The notes under the pieces: model-generated
What the model saw: only the letters and a program-made list of their open reading frames with translations
Told to the model about the DNA's origin: nothing
The model's database searches: none
Program-made: the position numbers and the translations under genes
Shown: positions 51,848-61,354 of the stretch, one piece after another
Position numbering within the stretch: the first letter of the stretch is position 1
How the letters are laid out: the number at the start of each line of letters is the position of its first letter
Assembly: GCF_900104845.1 (NCBI RefSeq)
Contig: NZ_FNSR01000002.1
Location: 1,922,001 to 1,986,000 of the forward strand
Reading direction: 5' to 3'
Length of the DNA: 64,000 bases
Source: Paraburkholderia caballeronis
GTDB lineage: Bacteria; Pseudomonadota; Gammaproteobacteria; Burkholderiales; Burkholderiaceae

Positions 51848-53187
51848 GGCAGGCTATTGAAAAACCTCTCGCACCGGTCACCCATGCGTAAGAGGTAAAC
51901 GTTGAAAAAAAGAATCGAGCAAACCTGAGGCAGAAACGATGCGCGGAGCGGATGGCTACACCGAGTCGATGTTCACCGTGACGAAGCTGGATGACTTCGT
52001 GCCGGCAAACCATCCTTTGCGGCCTATTCGGACGTGGCTGAACGAAGCGCTCAAGCGCATGGACGTGGTGTTCACGCGCAGGTACGAGAGCGACGCGAAA
52101 GGCGGTCGTCCGAGCATCGCGCCGGAGAAGCTGATTCGCGCGTTGTTGCTCCAGGTGCTGTACTCGATTCGCAGTGAACGCATGCTGATGGAACAGATTT
52201 CGTACAACATGCTGTTCCGATGGTTTGTCGGCCTGGCGATGGACGACGCGGTGGGGGACCACTCGACGTTCAGCAAGAACCGCGAGCGACTGATGGCCCA
52301 TGACGTCATCGTGGGCCTGTTCAATGAAACGGTCGAGATAGCGCACGCACGCGGCCACCTGTCGGGCGAGCACTTTAGCGTAGACGGCACATTGATCCAG
52401 GCATGGGCTGGACAGAAGAGTTTCGTGCGCAGGGACAAGTCTGACGACGAGACCCCACCGGATGGCGGTACCCGCTCGAAGGAGAGCTGGCACGGCGAGA
52501 AGCGCAGCAACGAAACGCATGAGTCGAGCACGGATAGTGAAGCGCGGCTGTTTCGCAAGAGCCGCTGAACTGGGGCGCTGCTGTGCTACGTCGGCCACGT
52601 GCTGACTGACAACCGGCATGGCCTGGTGGTGAACGCCCAGGTGACGCAGGTCAACGGTACGGCTGAGCGCGATGCCGCGGCCGACATGCTTGCCGATGCT
52701 GCGCGTCTGGCCGATACGCCCATCACAGTCGGTGCCGACAAGAATTACGACACGGCGGGATGTGTCGCCACGTGCCGCATGCATCGCGTCACGCCGCACG
52801 TTGCGTAGAACGACGGCCGAGCGGGTGGTTCGGCAATTGACGGACGCACAACCCGCTGGGCCGGCTACGCGATCAGTCAACGCAAGCGCAAATGCATTGA
52901 ACAGGTGTTTGGTTGGGGCAAGACCGTTGGCCGGATCCGTCAGGCGGTGTATCGCGGTCGTGAGCGGGTCGAGCAGTTGTTCATGCTCACGCAGGCGGCC
53001 TATAACCTCACGCGCATGCGAACGCTCGCCGGGAAAACGGCATAGAAGCGCAAATCGATGAGGAGACGGCATTGATTCCACCTGAATTAAGAATTCTCGG
53101 CATCAAATCGGCATGAAGCCGAACCGGCGCAACGGCTTACTCGAATGCCGGGCCGTGCGTCAGCGAGGGTTATTTCAACAGCCTGCT
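51848..53187 (+). mobile_element. IS5-like insertion sequence, inactive
   Basis: An element of about 1.34 kb bounded by 25-bp imperfect inverted repeats: left 51848-51872 (GGCAGGCTATTGAAAAACC start) and right 53163-53187, 20 of 25 positions matching. It contains a DDE transposase interrupted by two in-frame stops. No convincing target duplication is seen at the ends. It separates the CDI island from a truncated SDR gene. Confidence 0.8.
51939..53045 (+). pseudogene. IS5-family-like DDE transposase with two nonsense codons
   Basis: One continuous frame of 369 codons. It opens MFTVTKLDDFVPANHPLRPI after a short lead (DUF772-type N-terminus). Later motifs are FSVDGTLIQAW, VGADKNYDT, SQRKRKCIEQVFGWGK and EQLFMLTQAAYNL. 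TGA at 52566 and TAG at 52806 (position of a usual Gln) interrupt it; no frameshift is needed to join the three parts. Transposition would require a helper in trans. Confidence 0.85.
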
Positions 53188-53253
53188 AGAGCCCCAACCG
53201 GCGGGGCTTTGAGGGCAATTTCAGCCTTGACCGAAATTAGTTATATAGAGACA

Positions 53254-53538
53254 GCTTGCAAGCACGCGGTCGAAGGGATCACGAAATCGGCCGCGCTCGA
53301 AGCCGCGTCGTCCGGCGTGCGCGTGAACGCGGTCGCGCCGGGGCCGACCGATACCGGCATGCTCGACCGCTTCACCGGCAGCGCGGAGCGCAAGGCGGGC
53401 CTCGCTGCGCAGGTGCCGCTCGGCCGCGTCGGCCGGCCCGACGAAGTGGCGCGCGCGATCGTGTTCGTCGCGTCGGATGCCGCGTCGTTCATCAGCGGGC
53501 AGATCATCAGCGTCGATGGCGCGAAGTCGGCGGGGTGA
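53254..53538 (+). pseudogene. SDR C-terminal fragment beside the IS
   Basis: In-frame homology starts at ACKHAVEGITKSAALEA (catalytic Lys region) and continues VNAVAPGPTDTGML, RVGRPDEVARAIVF and ISGQIISVDG to a normal SDR end. The Rossmann half with the NAD(P) site is absent. The fragment starts about 65 bases beyond the IS right end, so the original gene was probably lost with an IS-associated deletion. Confidence 0.75.
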
Positions 53539-53823
53539 ACCGTTCCGCTGCCTGCGCAGGGTTTCGCGGGCGCTGAACGGTGCGGCATCGCATCCGACAC
53601 CGTATTCGCCGTTCTGGCGGCGGCATCGACGCCGCGGCCTGCTGCCATCGTTCCCACTCTCCAGCCGCCGTCACGCGAGTGCTGTAGCATGTCCTGCATC
53701 GCCCGGATGTGCCGCGTTACCGCGCTGCCCGTCGCGATAACGCATGCGCAAACGCACGCGGAAATGGCCGGCGTCCCCGTGCAGCGCGCGGACGGCCCGG
53801 CCCGCTCATCCAGGAGAACGTCG

Positions 53824-54237
53824 ATGCCCAGTCAAGCCACGAACACCAGCCGCCCCGTGAAGATTCCCGGCCCCGATCATCCGATCACGATCGCGCGTCA
53901 TCCGAAACGGGTCGTCGTCACTGTCGCCGGCAAGGTCGTCGCCGACACGCGCAACGCGCTCGCGCTGCGCGAGGCCAGTTATCCGGCCGTGCTGTACATC
54001 CCGCGCGAGGACGCGGACATGACGCTGTTCGAACGCACCGATCACGCGACCTACTGCCCGTACAAGGGCGACTGCACGTATTACTCGATTCCGGCCGGCG
54101 GCGCGCGCTCGGTCAACGCGGTGTGGACGTACGAGCACGCGTACGAGGCGGTGTCGCCGATTCGCTCGTATCTCGCGTTCTATCCGGATCGCGTCGATGC
54201 GATCGACGAGCGCGACGACGACGCGCCCGCGCACTGA
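53824..54237 (+). CDS. DUF427-domain protein
   Basis: A 137-residue protein with the DUF427 pattern: HPKRVVVTVAGKVVADTRNA, YPAVLYIPREDADM, CPYKGDCTYYSI and HAYEAVSPIRSYLAFYPDRV. The Cys in CPYKG and the W-Y-E region are conserved in the family, whose biochemical role is unknown. The ATG has AGGAG ten bases upstream. Followed 25 bp later by a DUF3237 gene on the same strand. Confidence 0.88.
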   Translation: MPSQATNTSRPVKIPGPDHPITIARHPKRVVVTVAGKVVADTRNALALREASYPAVLYIPREDADMTLFERTDHATYCPYKGDCTYYSIPAGGARSVNAVWTYEHAYEAVSPIRSYLAFYPDRVDAIDERDDDAPAH

Positions 54238-54262
54238 ACCGCGCATTCCCAGGGGGATGGCG

Positions 54263-54757
54263 ATGGGCACGCCCGCGTTCGACGACCTTCCCGCGCCGCT
54301 CACGCGCATCGACACGCGGCCGCTGTTCGTGATGCGGCTCGACGTGAAGCCGATCGTCGTGGTCGGCGATACGCCGGGGCCGTTCCGGCGCGTCGGCATC
54401 GTGCCGTCGGGCACGTTCGCGGGCGAACGGCTCGCGGGCACGGTGCTCGACGGCGGCAGCGACTGGCAGACGGTGCGCGACGACGGCAGCACGACGCTCG
54501 ACGTGCGGCTCGTGCTGCGCACCGGCGACGGCGTGCATGTCGCGATGTCGTATCGCGGCGTGCGGCACGGCGACCCTGACGTGATCGGCCGGCTCGAACG
54601 CGGCGAGGCCGTCGATCCGGCGAGTTACTACTTCCGCATCGCGCCGCAGTTCGAGGCGCCGGCCGGGCCTTATGCGTGGCTGAACCGGATCGTCGCGGTC
54701 GGCGCCGGACACCGGTTCGCGGGCGGCCCGGTGTACAGCGTGTTCGAGGTGTTGTGA
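54263..54757 (+). CDS. DUF3237-domain protein
   Basis: About 164 residues with the beta-rich DUF3237 pattern (PLFVMRLDVKPIVVVG, VGIVPSGTFAGERLAGTVL, GGSDWQTVRDDGSTTLDVRL, YYFRIAPQFEAP, RIVAVGAGHR). The fold is lipocalin-like; function unknown. ATG 54263 is chosen because AGGGGGA is well spaced; ATG 54257 is an alternative. Likely co-transcribed with the DUF427 gene. Confidence 0.82.
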   Translation: MGTPAFDDLPAPLTRIDTRPLFVMRLDVKPIVVVGDTPGPFRRVGIVPSGTFAGERLAGTVLDGGSDWQTVRDDGSTTLDVRLVLRTGDGVHVAMSYRGVRHGDPDVIGRLERGEAVDPASYYFRIAPQFEAPAGPYAWLNRIVAVGAGHRFAGGPVYSVFEVL

Positions 54758-54862
54758 CCGGGGTGCTGCGCTGCCGGCGATGCGTTCGCGTGCCACAATG
54801 CGCGACCTTGCGACCGCATCAGCGCGCATCGACGCGCATTGACCATTAACGGAACCCACACG

Positions 54863-55258
54863 ATGCAGCTTCTCGACCACGTTTCGATCGCCGTCCCCGA
54901 CATCGACGCCGCGCGCGTGTTTTACGACGCGATCATGCAGCCGCTCGGCGCGACCAAGGTCTACGACCGCGCGGACGCGATCGGCTACGGCGAACGCTGC
55001 AACGCGGCCGATACGGCGTCGACGTGCGTCGCGATCTATCCCGATCCCGCGCCGGTCGCGGCGAACCGGCGGCACTGGTGCTTCAAGGCGGCCTCGCGCG
55101 CGCACGTCGATGCGTTTTTCGCGGCGGGCCTCGCGGCCGGCGGACGGTCGGACGGCGAGCCGGGGCTGCGGCCGCACTACCATCGCGATTACTACGCGGC
55201 GTTTCTCGTCGATCCGGCCGGCAATCGCGTCGAGGCGGTGTGTCACGCGGCGGTGTGA
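54863..55258 (+). CDS. VOC (glyoxalase/bleomycin-resistance) family protein
   Basis: A 131-residue single-domain vicinal-oxygen-chelate protein: LLDHVSIAVPDIDAARVFYD at the start (metal His), WCFKAAS and HVDAFFAAGLAAGG in the middle, and RDYYAAFLVDPAGNRVEAV at the end (metal Glu). Such proteins act as dimers in isomerisation, detoxification or dioxygenation. Substrate unknown; isolated gene. Confidence 0.88.
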   Translation: MQLLDHVSIAVPDIDAARVFYDAIMQPLGATKVYDRADAIGYGERCNAADTASTCVAIYPDPAPVAANRRHWCFKAASRAHVDAFFAAGLAAGGRSDGEPGLRPHYHRDYYAAFLVDPAGNRVEAVCHAAV

Positions 55259-55403
55259 AGGTCCGATTGGCGCGCGCGGCATCAGCACGGGCGAGTGGCG
55301 GATGCAAAAGGCCGTCGCAATGCGGCGCGCGGCACAGTGACGGTTGCGCAGGGTGGTCGATCAGGTTCGATCATGCGCGCCGTGCAGCCGCCGCGATTTC
55401 TCG

Positions 55404-55961
55404 TTAAATGCCGCTTTCTGCCGCCGACCAAACCCATCCACGCGCTGACCGCGTCAGCACCACGCGCGCGAGCGGCGCGACTTCGATTCGAAACATCGCG
55501 TGATCCGGCGCGCCGAGCGCATGCGCGACCGCCGCGCGAATCACGGCCGCATGCGTGATCGCGAGCATGTCGTCGCCGGATGCGTTCAGCCCATCGAGCC
55601 ACGCGCCGACGCGCACCGCAACGTCCGCCAGCGACTCGCCGCCATGCGCCGCGAACCGCGGATCGCACAGCCATGCGTCAATCTCGGTGGCCGCGACGTC
55701 CTTGATCGCGCGGCCACGCCACGTTCCGTAATCGACGTCCGCGAGCGCCGCTTCGGTTGCCGCATCGACGCCGCACGCGTCGGCCGTCTGCCGCGCGCAC
55801 GCGGCCGGGCTGCGCAGCACGGTCGTGCGGGCGCGCAGCCGAAACCCGCGCGCGAAACCGGCGGCCTCTTCGAGGCCGCGCGGGTCGAGCGGATCGTCGT
55901 CGGGAAAGCGGCCCGACCGCATCGCGGCGGTGGCAGGGTGGGCGAGCAGGCAGAGGCGCAT
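55404..55961 (-). CDS. Histidine phosphatase family protein (CobC-like)
   Basis: A 185-residue phosphoglycerate-mutase-fold protein. The usual RHG motif at the N-terminus reads LLAHPATAAMR, keeping the nucleophilic His but not the Arg or Gly. The central RSPAACARQTADA and TWRGRAI segments and the second His (AITHAAVIRAAV) are present. By position next to the cobalamin cluster it may be the alpha-ribazole phosphatase (CobC), but the altered RHG motif leaves activity open. Divergent from the first cobalamin riboswitch. Confidence 0.7.
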   Translation of the reverse strand: MRLCLLAHPATAAMRSGRFPDDDPLDPRGLEEAAGFARGFRLRARTTVLRSPAACARQTADACGVDAATEAALADVDYGTWRGRAIKDVAATEIDAWLCDPRFAAHGGESLADVAVRVGAWLDGLNASGDDMLAITHAAVIRAAVAHALGAPDHAMFRIEVAPLARVVLTRSARGWVWSAAESGI

Positions 55962-56049
55962 CGTCGTCGTCAAGGCATCGAAGGAGAAAGGCGGGGTGCA
56001 GCCGCCCGATTCTGCCCGATTCTGCAATCCGCGTTTCGCGCGTAGAATC

Positions 56050-56140
56050 CTGCCGGTACGGAGTGCGGAAGCCGGTGCGAAACCGGCGCGGTCGCGCCAC
56101 TGTGACCGGCTGGCAACAACAGCCGGAAGTCAGACCCACC
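56050..56140 (+). ncRNA. Cobalamin riboswitch upstream of cbtBA
   Basis: The leader contains the characteristic cobalamin riboswitch segments GGTGCGAAACCGGCGCGGTC, GCGCCACTGTGACCGG and GGAAGTCAGACC (end of the B12 box region) in the correct order, about 60 bases before cbtB. This compact arrangement is the type usually found before cbtB/cbtA. It should lower expression of the transport genes when adenosylcobalamin is abundant. Confidence 0.88.
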
Positions 56141-56197
56141 TTCGTCCACCCTTTCGATCGACTATCGGGGCGCGGAAACCCCAGGGAGATATCCACG

Positions 56198-56407
56198 ATG
56201 AATGACACCGTTTTCCAGCCGGTCGCCGAACCGGCGCCGATCCCGCTGCGCGAGCTGCTGCCCTGGGCTGTGTTCGGCGGCCTGATGCTGCTGCTCGCCA
56301 TCTACTTCGTCGGCGCCGAACAGGGCGCGACGTCGATTTTTCCGGGCATGTACGTGCACGAGTTCGTGCACGACGGCCGCCATCTGCTCGGCTTCCCCTG
56401 TCACTGA
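56198..56407 (+). CDS. cbtB: CbtB, predicted cobalt transporter small subunit
   Basis: A 69-residue protein with one TM segment (LLPWAVFGGLMLLLAIYFV) and a His-rich C-terminus (YVHEFVHDGRHLLGFPCH) typical of CbtB, the small subunit of a B12-regulated cobalt importer. GGGAG precedes the ATG. It directly follows the cobalamin riboswitch and is followed 13 bp later by cbtA. Confidence 0.9.
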   Translation: MNDTVFQPVAEPAPIPLRELLPWAVFGGLMLLLAIYFVGAEQGATSIFPGMYVHEFVHDGRHLLGFPCH

Positions 56408-56420
56408 CGCGGAGGCGTTC

Positions 56421-57161
56421 ATGGTCGGAAAACTGTTGATACGCGGGATGCTTGCGGGCATCGCCGCGGGGCTGCTCACGTTCGGCTTCGCGAAGCTGGC
56501 CGGCGAGCCGCAGGTCGATCGCGCGATCGCGTTCGAAGAGAAACTCGACGCCGCGAAAGGCGAAGCGCCCGAGCCCGAACTGGTGAGCCGCCCCACCCAG
56601 GCCGGCATCGGCCTCGCGACCGGCGTGCTCGTGTACGGCGCGGCGATCGGCGGGCTGTTCTCGCTCGTGTTCGCGTACGTGCACGGCCGCGCGAGCCGGC
56701 TCGGCGCGCGCTCGCTTGCCGCGTGGCTGGCGCTTGCCGCGTTCGTGTCGATTGCGATCGTGCCGGCGCTCAAGTATCCGCCGAACCCGCCATCGGTCGG
56801 CGACCCCGACACGATCGGCTACCGGACCGGATTGTTCTTCCTGATGGTCGCGGTGTCGATCGCGGCGACGGTGTTCTCGCTGAAGCTGCGCCGCCATGCG
56901 GTCGCGCGCTTCGGCGCATGGAACGGTTCGATCGTCGCCGGCCTCGTGTTCATCGCGATCATCGTGGCGGTGCAGCTTGCGCTGCCGGTGATCGACGAAG
57001 TGCCGGCCGCGTTCCCGGCGACGCTGCTGTGGAAGTTCCGCACCGTCGCGATCGGCATGCAGGCGATCATGTGGACCACGATCGGCCTGCTGTTCGGCGC
57101 GCTGGCCGAGCGCGTGCGCCTGCCCGGCGCGCGGCCCGTCGCCGCCGCGCGTCACGCCTGA
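56421..57161 (+). CDS. cbtA: CbtA, predicted cobalt transporter subunit
   Basis: A 246-residue inner-membrane protein with about five to six TM segments. The N-terminus [21 protein letters not shown] and the conserved [11 protein letters not shown] segment after TM1 are family features. Works with CbtB in cobalt uptake for cobalamin synthesis. Expression should follow the upstream riboswitch. Confidence 0.9.
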   Translation: MVGKLLIRGMLAGIAAGLLTFGFAKLAGEPQVDRAIAFEEKLDAAKGEAPEPELVSRPTQAGIGLATGVLVYGAAIGGLFSLVFAYVHGRASRLGARSLAAWLALAAFVSIAIVPALKYPPNPPSVGDPDTIGYRTGLFFLMVAVSIAATVFSLKLRRHAVARFGAWNGSIVAGLVFIAIIVAVQLALPVIDEVPAAFPATLLWKFRTVAIGMQAIMWTTIGLLFGALAERVRLPGARPVAAARHA

Positions 57162-57175
57162 GCGTGACGTTCGTC

Positions 57176-57221
57176 CGCGCGGAACGGCTTCGCTGCCGTT
57201 CCGCGCGCGTCTCCTGTTTTT
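57176..57221 (+). terminator. Hairpin between cbtA and cobQ
   Basis: A 13-bp perfect stem (CGCGCGGAACGGC / GCCGTTCCGCGCG) with a 6-nt loop is followed after 8 bases by TTTTT. Either a terminator that separates cbtBA from cobQ or a partial attenuator. Confidence 0.65.
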
Positions 57222-57237
57222 CCCGCTTCGCCTTCCG

Positions 57238-58764
57238 ATGACCGATTCCGTTTCGAGCGCGGTGCCGCGCGGCACGCTGATGATCCAGGGCACCACGTCC
57301 GACGCGGGCAAGAGCACGCTGGTGGCGGGCCTGTGCCGGCTCGCGCGCCGCGCGGGCGCGCGCGTCGCGCCGTTCAAGCCGCAGAACATGGCGCTCAACA
57401 GCGCGGTGACCGCGGACGGCGGCGAGATCGGCCGTGCGCAGGCGTTGCAGGCGCTCGCGGCCGGCATCGACGCGCACACCGACCTGAACCCGGTGCTGCT
57501 GAAGCCGACGAGCGACCGCGGCGCACAGGTGATCGTGCACGGCCGCGCGCGGATGAACCTGCAGGCGCGCGCGTATCACGACTACAAGCCGGTCGTGTTC
57601 GATGCGGTGCTCGAATCGTATGCGCGGCTGCGACAGCAGTACGACACGATCTTCGTCGAAGGCGCGGGCAGCCCGGCCGAAGTGAACCTGCGCGCGAACG
57701 ACATCGCGAACATGGGTTTCGCGGAAGCCGTCGATTGCCCGGTGCTGCTGGTCGCGGACATCGACCGCGGCGGCGTGTTCGCGCACCTGGTCGGCACGCT
57801 CGAATGCCTGTCCGCGAGCGAGCGCGAGCGGATCGCCGGGTTCGTCATCAACCGCTTTCGCGGCGATCCCGCGCTGCTGAAGCCGGGTCTCGACTGGCTC
57901 GAAGCGCGCACCGGCAAGCCGGTGCTCGGCGTCGTGCCGTATCTGCACGGGCTGACGCTCGACGCGGAGGACATGCTGCCGGGCGTCGCGCGCAGCGGCG
58001 CGCAGGCGGATGGGCCGGTGCTGAAGGTGATCGTGCCGGCGTTGCCGCACATCAGCAACCATACGGACTTCGATCCGCTGCGCGTGCATCCGCAGGTCGA
58101 TTTCAGCTACGTGCGGACCGGCGTCGCGCCGCCGCCAGCGGATCTCGTGATCCTGCCCGGCTCGAAGAACGTGCGCGGCGATCTCGACTGGCTGCGCGCG
58201 AACGGCTGGGACGATGCGCTGCGGCGGCATCTGCGTTATGGCGGCCGCGTGATCGGCATCTGCGGCGGTTTGCAGATGCTCGGGCGCGAGGTCGCGGACC
58301 CGCACGGCGTCGAAGGCGAGCCGGGCGCGAGCGACGGCTTCGGATGGCTCGACTACCGGACCGTGCTTACGCAGCGCAAGGCGTTGCGGAACGTGCGCGG
58401 CGCGTTGACGTTCGCGGATGCGCCGGCCGTGGCGGGGTACGAGATTCATATGGGCGAGACGGAGGGGCCGGCGTTGGCGAAGCCGGTTTTGTCGCTGGCT
58501 GGTTCCGACGCGGGCGACGCGGCTCGGCCCGATGGCGCGCTGTCCGACGACGGACAGATTCTCGCGACCTATGTGCATGGGCTGTTCGACAGTCCGGACG
58601 CCTGCGCGGCGCTGCTCGAATGGGCGGGGTTGAGCGGCGCGCAGACGGTCGATTATCCGGCGCTGCGCGAGGCGTCGCTGGAGCGGCTGGCGGATACGCT
58701 GGCGGAGAGTCTCGATGTGCCGCGGATTTATGACGCGATTGGGCGTGGGGTAGCGAAGGCTTGA
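57238..58764 (+). CDS. cobQ: Cobyric acid synthase
   Basis: A 508-residue glutamine-dependent amidotransferase that amidates four side chains of adenosylcobyrinate a,c-diamide. Visible are the N-terminal BioD-like P-loop region ([16 protein letters not shown]), KPQNMALNS, the GATase nucleophile Cys in [10 protein letters not shown], and the catalytic His in [10 protein letters not shown]. Length is typical. It is convergent with cobB. The upstream hairpin may limit read-through from cbtBA. Confidence 0.95.
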   Translation: MTDSVSSAVPRGTLMIQGTTSDAGKSTLVAGLCRLARRAGARVAPFKPQNMALNSAVTADGGEIGRAQALQALAAGIDAHTDLNPVLLKPTSDRGAQVIVHGRARMNLQARAYHDYKPVVFDAVLESYARLRQQYDTIFVEGAGSPAEVNLRANDIANMGFAEAVDCPVLLVADIDRGGVFAHLVGTLECLSASERERIAGFVINRFRGDPALLKPGLDWLEARTGKPVLGVVPYLHGLTLDAEDMLPGVARSGAQADGPVLKVIVPALPHISNHTDFDPLRVHPQVDFSYVRTGVAPPPADLVILPGSKNVRGDLDWLRANGWDDALRRHLRYGGRVIGICGGLQMLGREVADPHGVEGEPGASDGFGWLDYRTVLTQRKALRNVRGALTFADAPAVAGYEIHMGETEGPALAKPVLSLAGSDAGDAARPDGALSDDGQILATYVHGLFDSPDACAALLEWAGLSGAQTVDYPALREASLERLADTLAESLDVPRIYDAIGRGVAKA

Positions 58765-58855
58765 CCGGTCGAGTCGGGTTCGCGTCGTTCGACGGCCTGA
58801 ACCGCTGTGATTGCGCGAGATAGAACGGCGTGGTTTTGCCAAACCAGGCCCCCCC

Positions 58856-60154
58856 TCAAAACGCGTGCCCCCCAAACATCCCCGCCGCAAACGCCGGATT
58901 CGACGGCCAGTACCCGTGCATATAAGTCGCGACAATCGACCCATGCACATACACCGCTTCCCCGTCCGCGCCGCGCTGCGGCCGCGTGGCCGTCGCGACC
59001 GGCTCAAGCGGCGTCGTGATCTTCGAGTAGTGGAACGTATGCCCGGTCAGCACGCCATGACGTCCTTCGACCTGTTGCATCCCGAGCGCCGCGAGCCGCT
59101 TCTGCATCGCGCCGACGCCGGGCAGCAGCCCGAGCATCGGCGTGCGTTCGCCATCCTGATCGACGAGCGCATCGAGCAGATACAGCATCCCGCCGCATTC
59201 CGCGACCACCGGCTTATGAGCCGCGACATGCGCGCGAATCGCCTCGGCGCTGCGCGCATTGCGCGCGAGCGCAGCCGCATGAAGCTCCGGATATCCGCCC
59301 GGCAGATAAAGCGCATCGGCATCGCCGGGCAACGGCTCGTCCGCCAGCGGCGAAAAACATTCGACCCGCGCGCCTAGCGTTTCGAGCAGCGCAAGATTCG
59401 CCGGATAGATGAACGAAAACGCCGCATCGCGCGCCACCGCGATCCGCTTGCCGTCCAGCAGTCTCGGCAGCGCCGCGCGCGGCGGCGCGTCGAAGTCGAG
59501 CGCGGGCGGCAGCGCCGCGAGTCCCGTGCCGGCCAGCGCATCGGCGACGCGATCGAGCCTCGCATCGAGGTCGCCGATCTCGGCGGCCTGATGCAGGCCC
59601 AGATGGCGATCCGGCAGTTCGATGTCGTCCGCGCCCGCGATATGCCCGCACCAGCGCAGCGCGGGCGGCAGCGCATCGCGCAGCAACTGCGCGTGATACG
59701 CGCTGCCGACGCGGTTCGCGAGCACGCCGTAGAACGGCACGCCGGGTCTGAACTGCGCGAGCCCGAACGCGACCGCGCCGAACGTCTGCGCCATCGACTT
59801 CGCGGTGATCACCGCGAGCACCGGAATGCCGAACGCGGCCGCGAGGTCCGCGCTCGACGGCGTGCCGTCGTAAAGGCCCATCACGCCTTCGACGAGGATC
59901 AGGTCCGCGTCCCCGGCCGCTTCCGCGAGCAGCGTCCGGCAGCCCGCCTCGCCGACCATCCACAGATCGAGCGAATACACCGGCGCGCCGCTCGCGCGCG
60001 CGAGGATCGTCGGGTCGATGAAGTCGGGGCCGGTCTTGAACACGCGCACGCGCCGCCCAAGCCGCCGATGCAGCCGCGCGAGCCCCGCGGTGATCGTGGT
60101 CTTGCCCTGGCCGGAAGCGGGCGCGCTGACGAACAGCGCCGGACACGACGCCAT
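58856..60154 (-). CDS. cobB: Cobyrinate a,c-diamide synthase
   Basis: A 432-residue CbiA/CobB family enzyme that amidates cobyrinate at positions a and c with glutamine and ATP. The N-terminal P-loop is PASGQGKTTITAGLAR; VEGVMGLYDG is a family signature; the GATase Cys lies in VVAECGGMLYL and the catalytic His late in THTFHYSKI-like GHTFHYSKI. It starts three bases after the cobO stop, forming a minus-strand operon cbiG-cobO-cobB. Confidence 0.95.
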   Translation of the reverse strand: MASCPALFVSAPASGQGKTTITAGLARLHRRLGRRVRVFKTGPDFIDPTILARASGAPVYSLDLWMVGEAGCRTLLAEAAGDADLILVEGVMGLYDGTPSSADLAAAFGIPVLAVITAKSMAQTFGAVAFGLAQFRPGVPFYGVLANRVGSAYHAQLLRDALPPALRWCGHIAGADDIELPDRHLGLHQAAEIGDLDARLDRVADALAGTGLAALPPALDFDAPPRAALPRLLDGKRIAVARDAAFSFIYPANLALLETLGARVECFSPLADEPLPGDADALYLPGGYPELHAAALARNARSAEAIRAHVAAHKPVVAECGGMLYLLDALVDQDGERTPMLGLLPGVGAMQKRLAALGMQQVEGRHGVLTGHTFHYSKITTPLEPVATATRPQRGADGEAVYVHGSIVATYMHGYWPSNPAFAAGMFGGHAF

Positions 60155-60157
60155 CGC

Positions 60158-60760
60158 TCAGAACTCCACGCCGCGCTGCGCCTTCACGTGCTGCTCGCGG
60201 TACGGGTGCTTGATCGCGCGCATCTCGGTCACGAGGTCGGCGGCTTCGATCAGCGCGTCGGGCGCGTGCCGGCCGGTCACGACGACGTGCAGCATCGCGG
60301 GCCGCGCGGTCAGCACCGCGAGCACTTCGTCGAGCGGCAGGTAGTCGTACTTCAGCACGGTGTTCAGCTCGTCGAGGATCACCATCTGATAGTCGCCGCT
60401 TTCGATCATCCGGCGCGCCTCGTCCCAGCCCTTGCGCGCGGTCGCGATGTCGGCGTCGCGGTTCTGCGTGTTCCACGTATAACCGTCGCCCATCGTCACG
60501 AAATCGCAGGTCGCGACGCTGCCGAGAAAATCGCGTTCGGCCGTATGCAGCGCGCCCTTGATGAACTGCACGACGCCGAGCCGCATGCCGTGTCCGAGCA
60601 CGCGCACGGCCATCCCGAACGCGGCGGTGCTCTTGCCCTTGCCGGTGCCGGTGTTGACGATCAGCAGCCCCTTTTCGACGGTCGCCTCCGACTGCTTTTT
60701 TTCGTGGCCTTCGCGGCGGCGCTGGGTCATTCGTTGATGCGATTCGGGATCGGTCTTCAT
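60158..60760 (-). CDS. cobO: Cob(I)alamin adenosyltransferase (CobO/BtuR type)
   Basis: A 200-residue ATP:corrinoid adenosyltransferase with the inverted-type P-loop NTGTGKGKSTAAFG, then GVVQFIKG, VILDELNTVLKYDYLPLDEV and VVTGRHAPDALIEAADLVTEM. It transfers the adenosyl group to Co(I) corrinoids. Its ATG overlaps the stop of the upstream cbiG-like gene by 4 bp. Confidence 0.95.
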   Translation of the reverse strand: MKTDPESHQRMTQRRREGHEKKQSEATVEKGLLIVNTGTGKGKSTAAFGMAVRVLGHGMRLGVVQFIKGALHTAERDFLGSVATCDFVTMGDGYTWNTQNRDADIATARKGWDEARRMIESGDYQMVILDELNTVLKYDYLPLDEVLAVLTARPAMLHVVVTGRHAPDALIEAADLVTEMRAIKHPYREQHVKAQRGVEF

Positions 60761-61197
60761 GAAGCGGGGTCCTGTTGACGGGGAGAGGGCGACGGCGTTT
60801 CGTTCGCGTCGGCGGCGCAGGCGATGGCGACCGCGACCGCGACGCCGTCGCGGACGGTCTTCGCGACGATCAGTCGTCCGTCGCGGCCGGCCGCGAGCAG
60901 CGCGCACGGCTCGCAGACGCCGTCGATTCCGAAGCGCGCGCGGGTCGCGGCGGACGGCGCGGCGAGCGGATGCGACGCGCAGAACGCGGCAATGGCCTCG
61001 CGGCTGAACGTGCGCAGCGGCAGCGCATGCGACGCGCAGAATTCGACGAGGCCAGGCTCGCGCGCCTTGTCCGCGACGGTCGCGAGCGCCGCGACTGTAT
61101 CGAGGCCGCGTGCGCCCAGCGCCGCGCGCACCGCGTCGCCGATCTGCGCGGCGGTGCTGTCGCGCCGGCAGCCGATGCCGATCGTCAATCCGTTCAT
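60757..61197 (-). CDS. Cobalamin biosynthesis protein CbiG C-terminal/CobE-like
   Basis: A 146-residue protein matching the CbiG C-terminal (CobE) domain: GLTIGIGCRRDSTAAQI, ADKAREPGLVEFC, PLRTFSREAIAAF and VCEPCALLAAG. In the aerobic pathway CobE is a small essential factor of unclear reaction. First gene of the cbiG-cobO-cobB operon. ATG 61197 matches the family start; the ribosome site is weak. Confidence 0.88.
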   Translation of the reverse strand: MNGLTIGIGCRRDSTAAQIGDAVRAALGARGLDTVAALATVADKAREPGLVEFCASHALPLRTFSREAIAAFCASHPLAAPSAATRARFGIDGVCEPCALLAAGRDGRLIVAKTVRDGVAVAVAIACAADANETPSPSPRQQDPAS

Positions 61198-61354
61198 GGT
61201 GCTTCGTCGTGTTGCGTTCGTCGCGCGCCGGCGGCCGTGGAAACCCGACGCCGACGCACGGAGCCGCCGCGCGGCGCGCATACGATACACGCGTTCGCAG
61301 CGGCCCGCCAGCGCGGCTTCCTTGACGATCGTCGCCGGCCCGGCCTACACTCGC

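Noticed and set aside
51848..53187. Target-site duplication for the IS element
   Set aside because: The 4-bp flanks on the two sides do not match, so none is claimed.
53190..53210. AGCCCC...GGGGCTTT as a terminator after the IS
   Set aside because: The stem is only 6 bp and the T-run is three bases; too weak to call.
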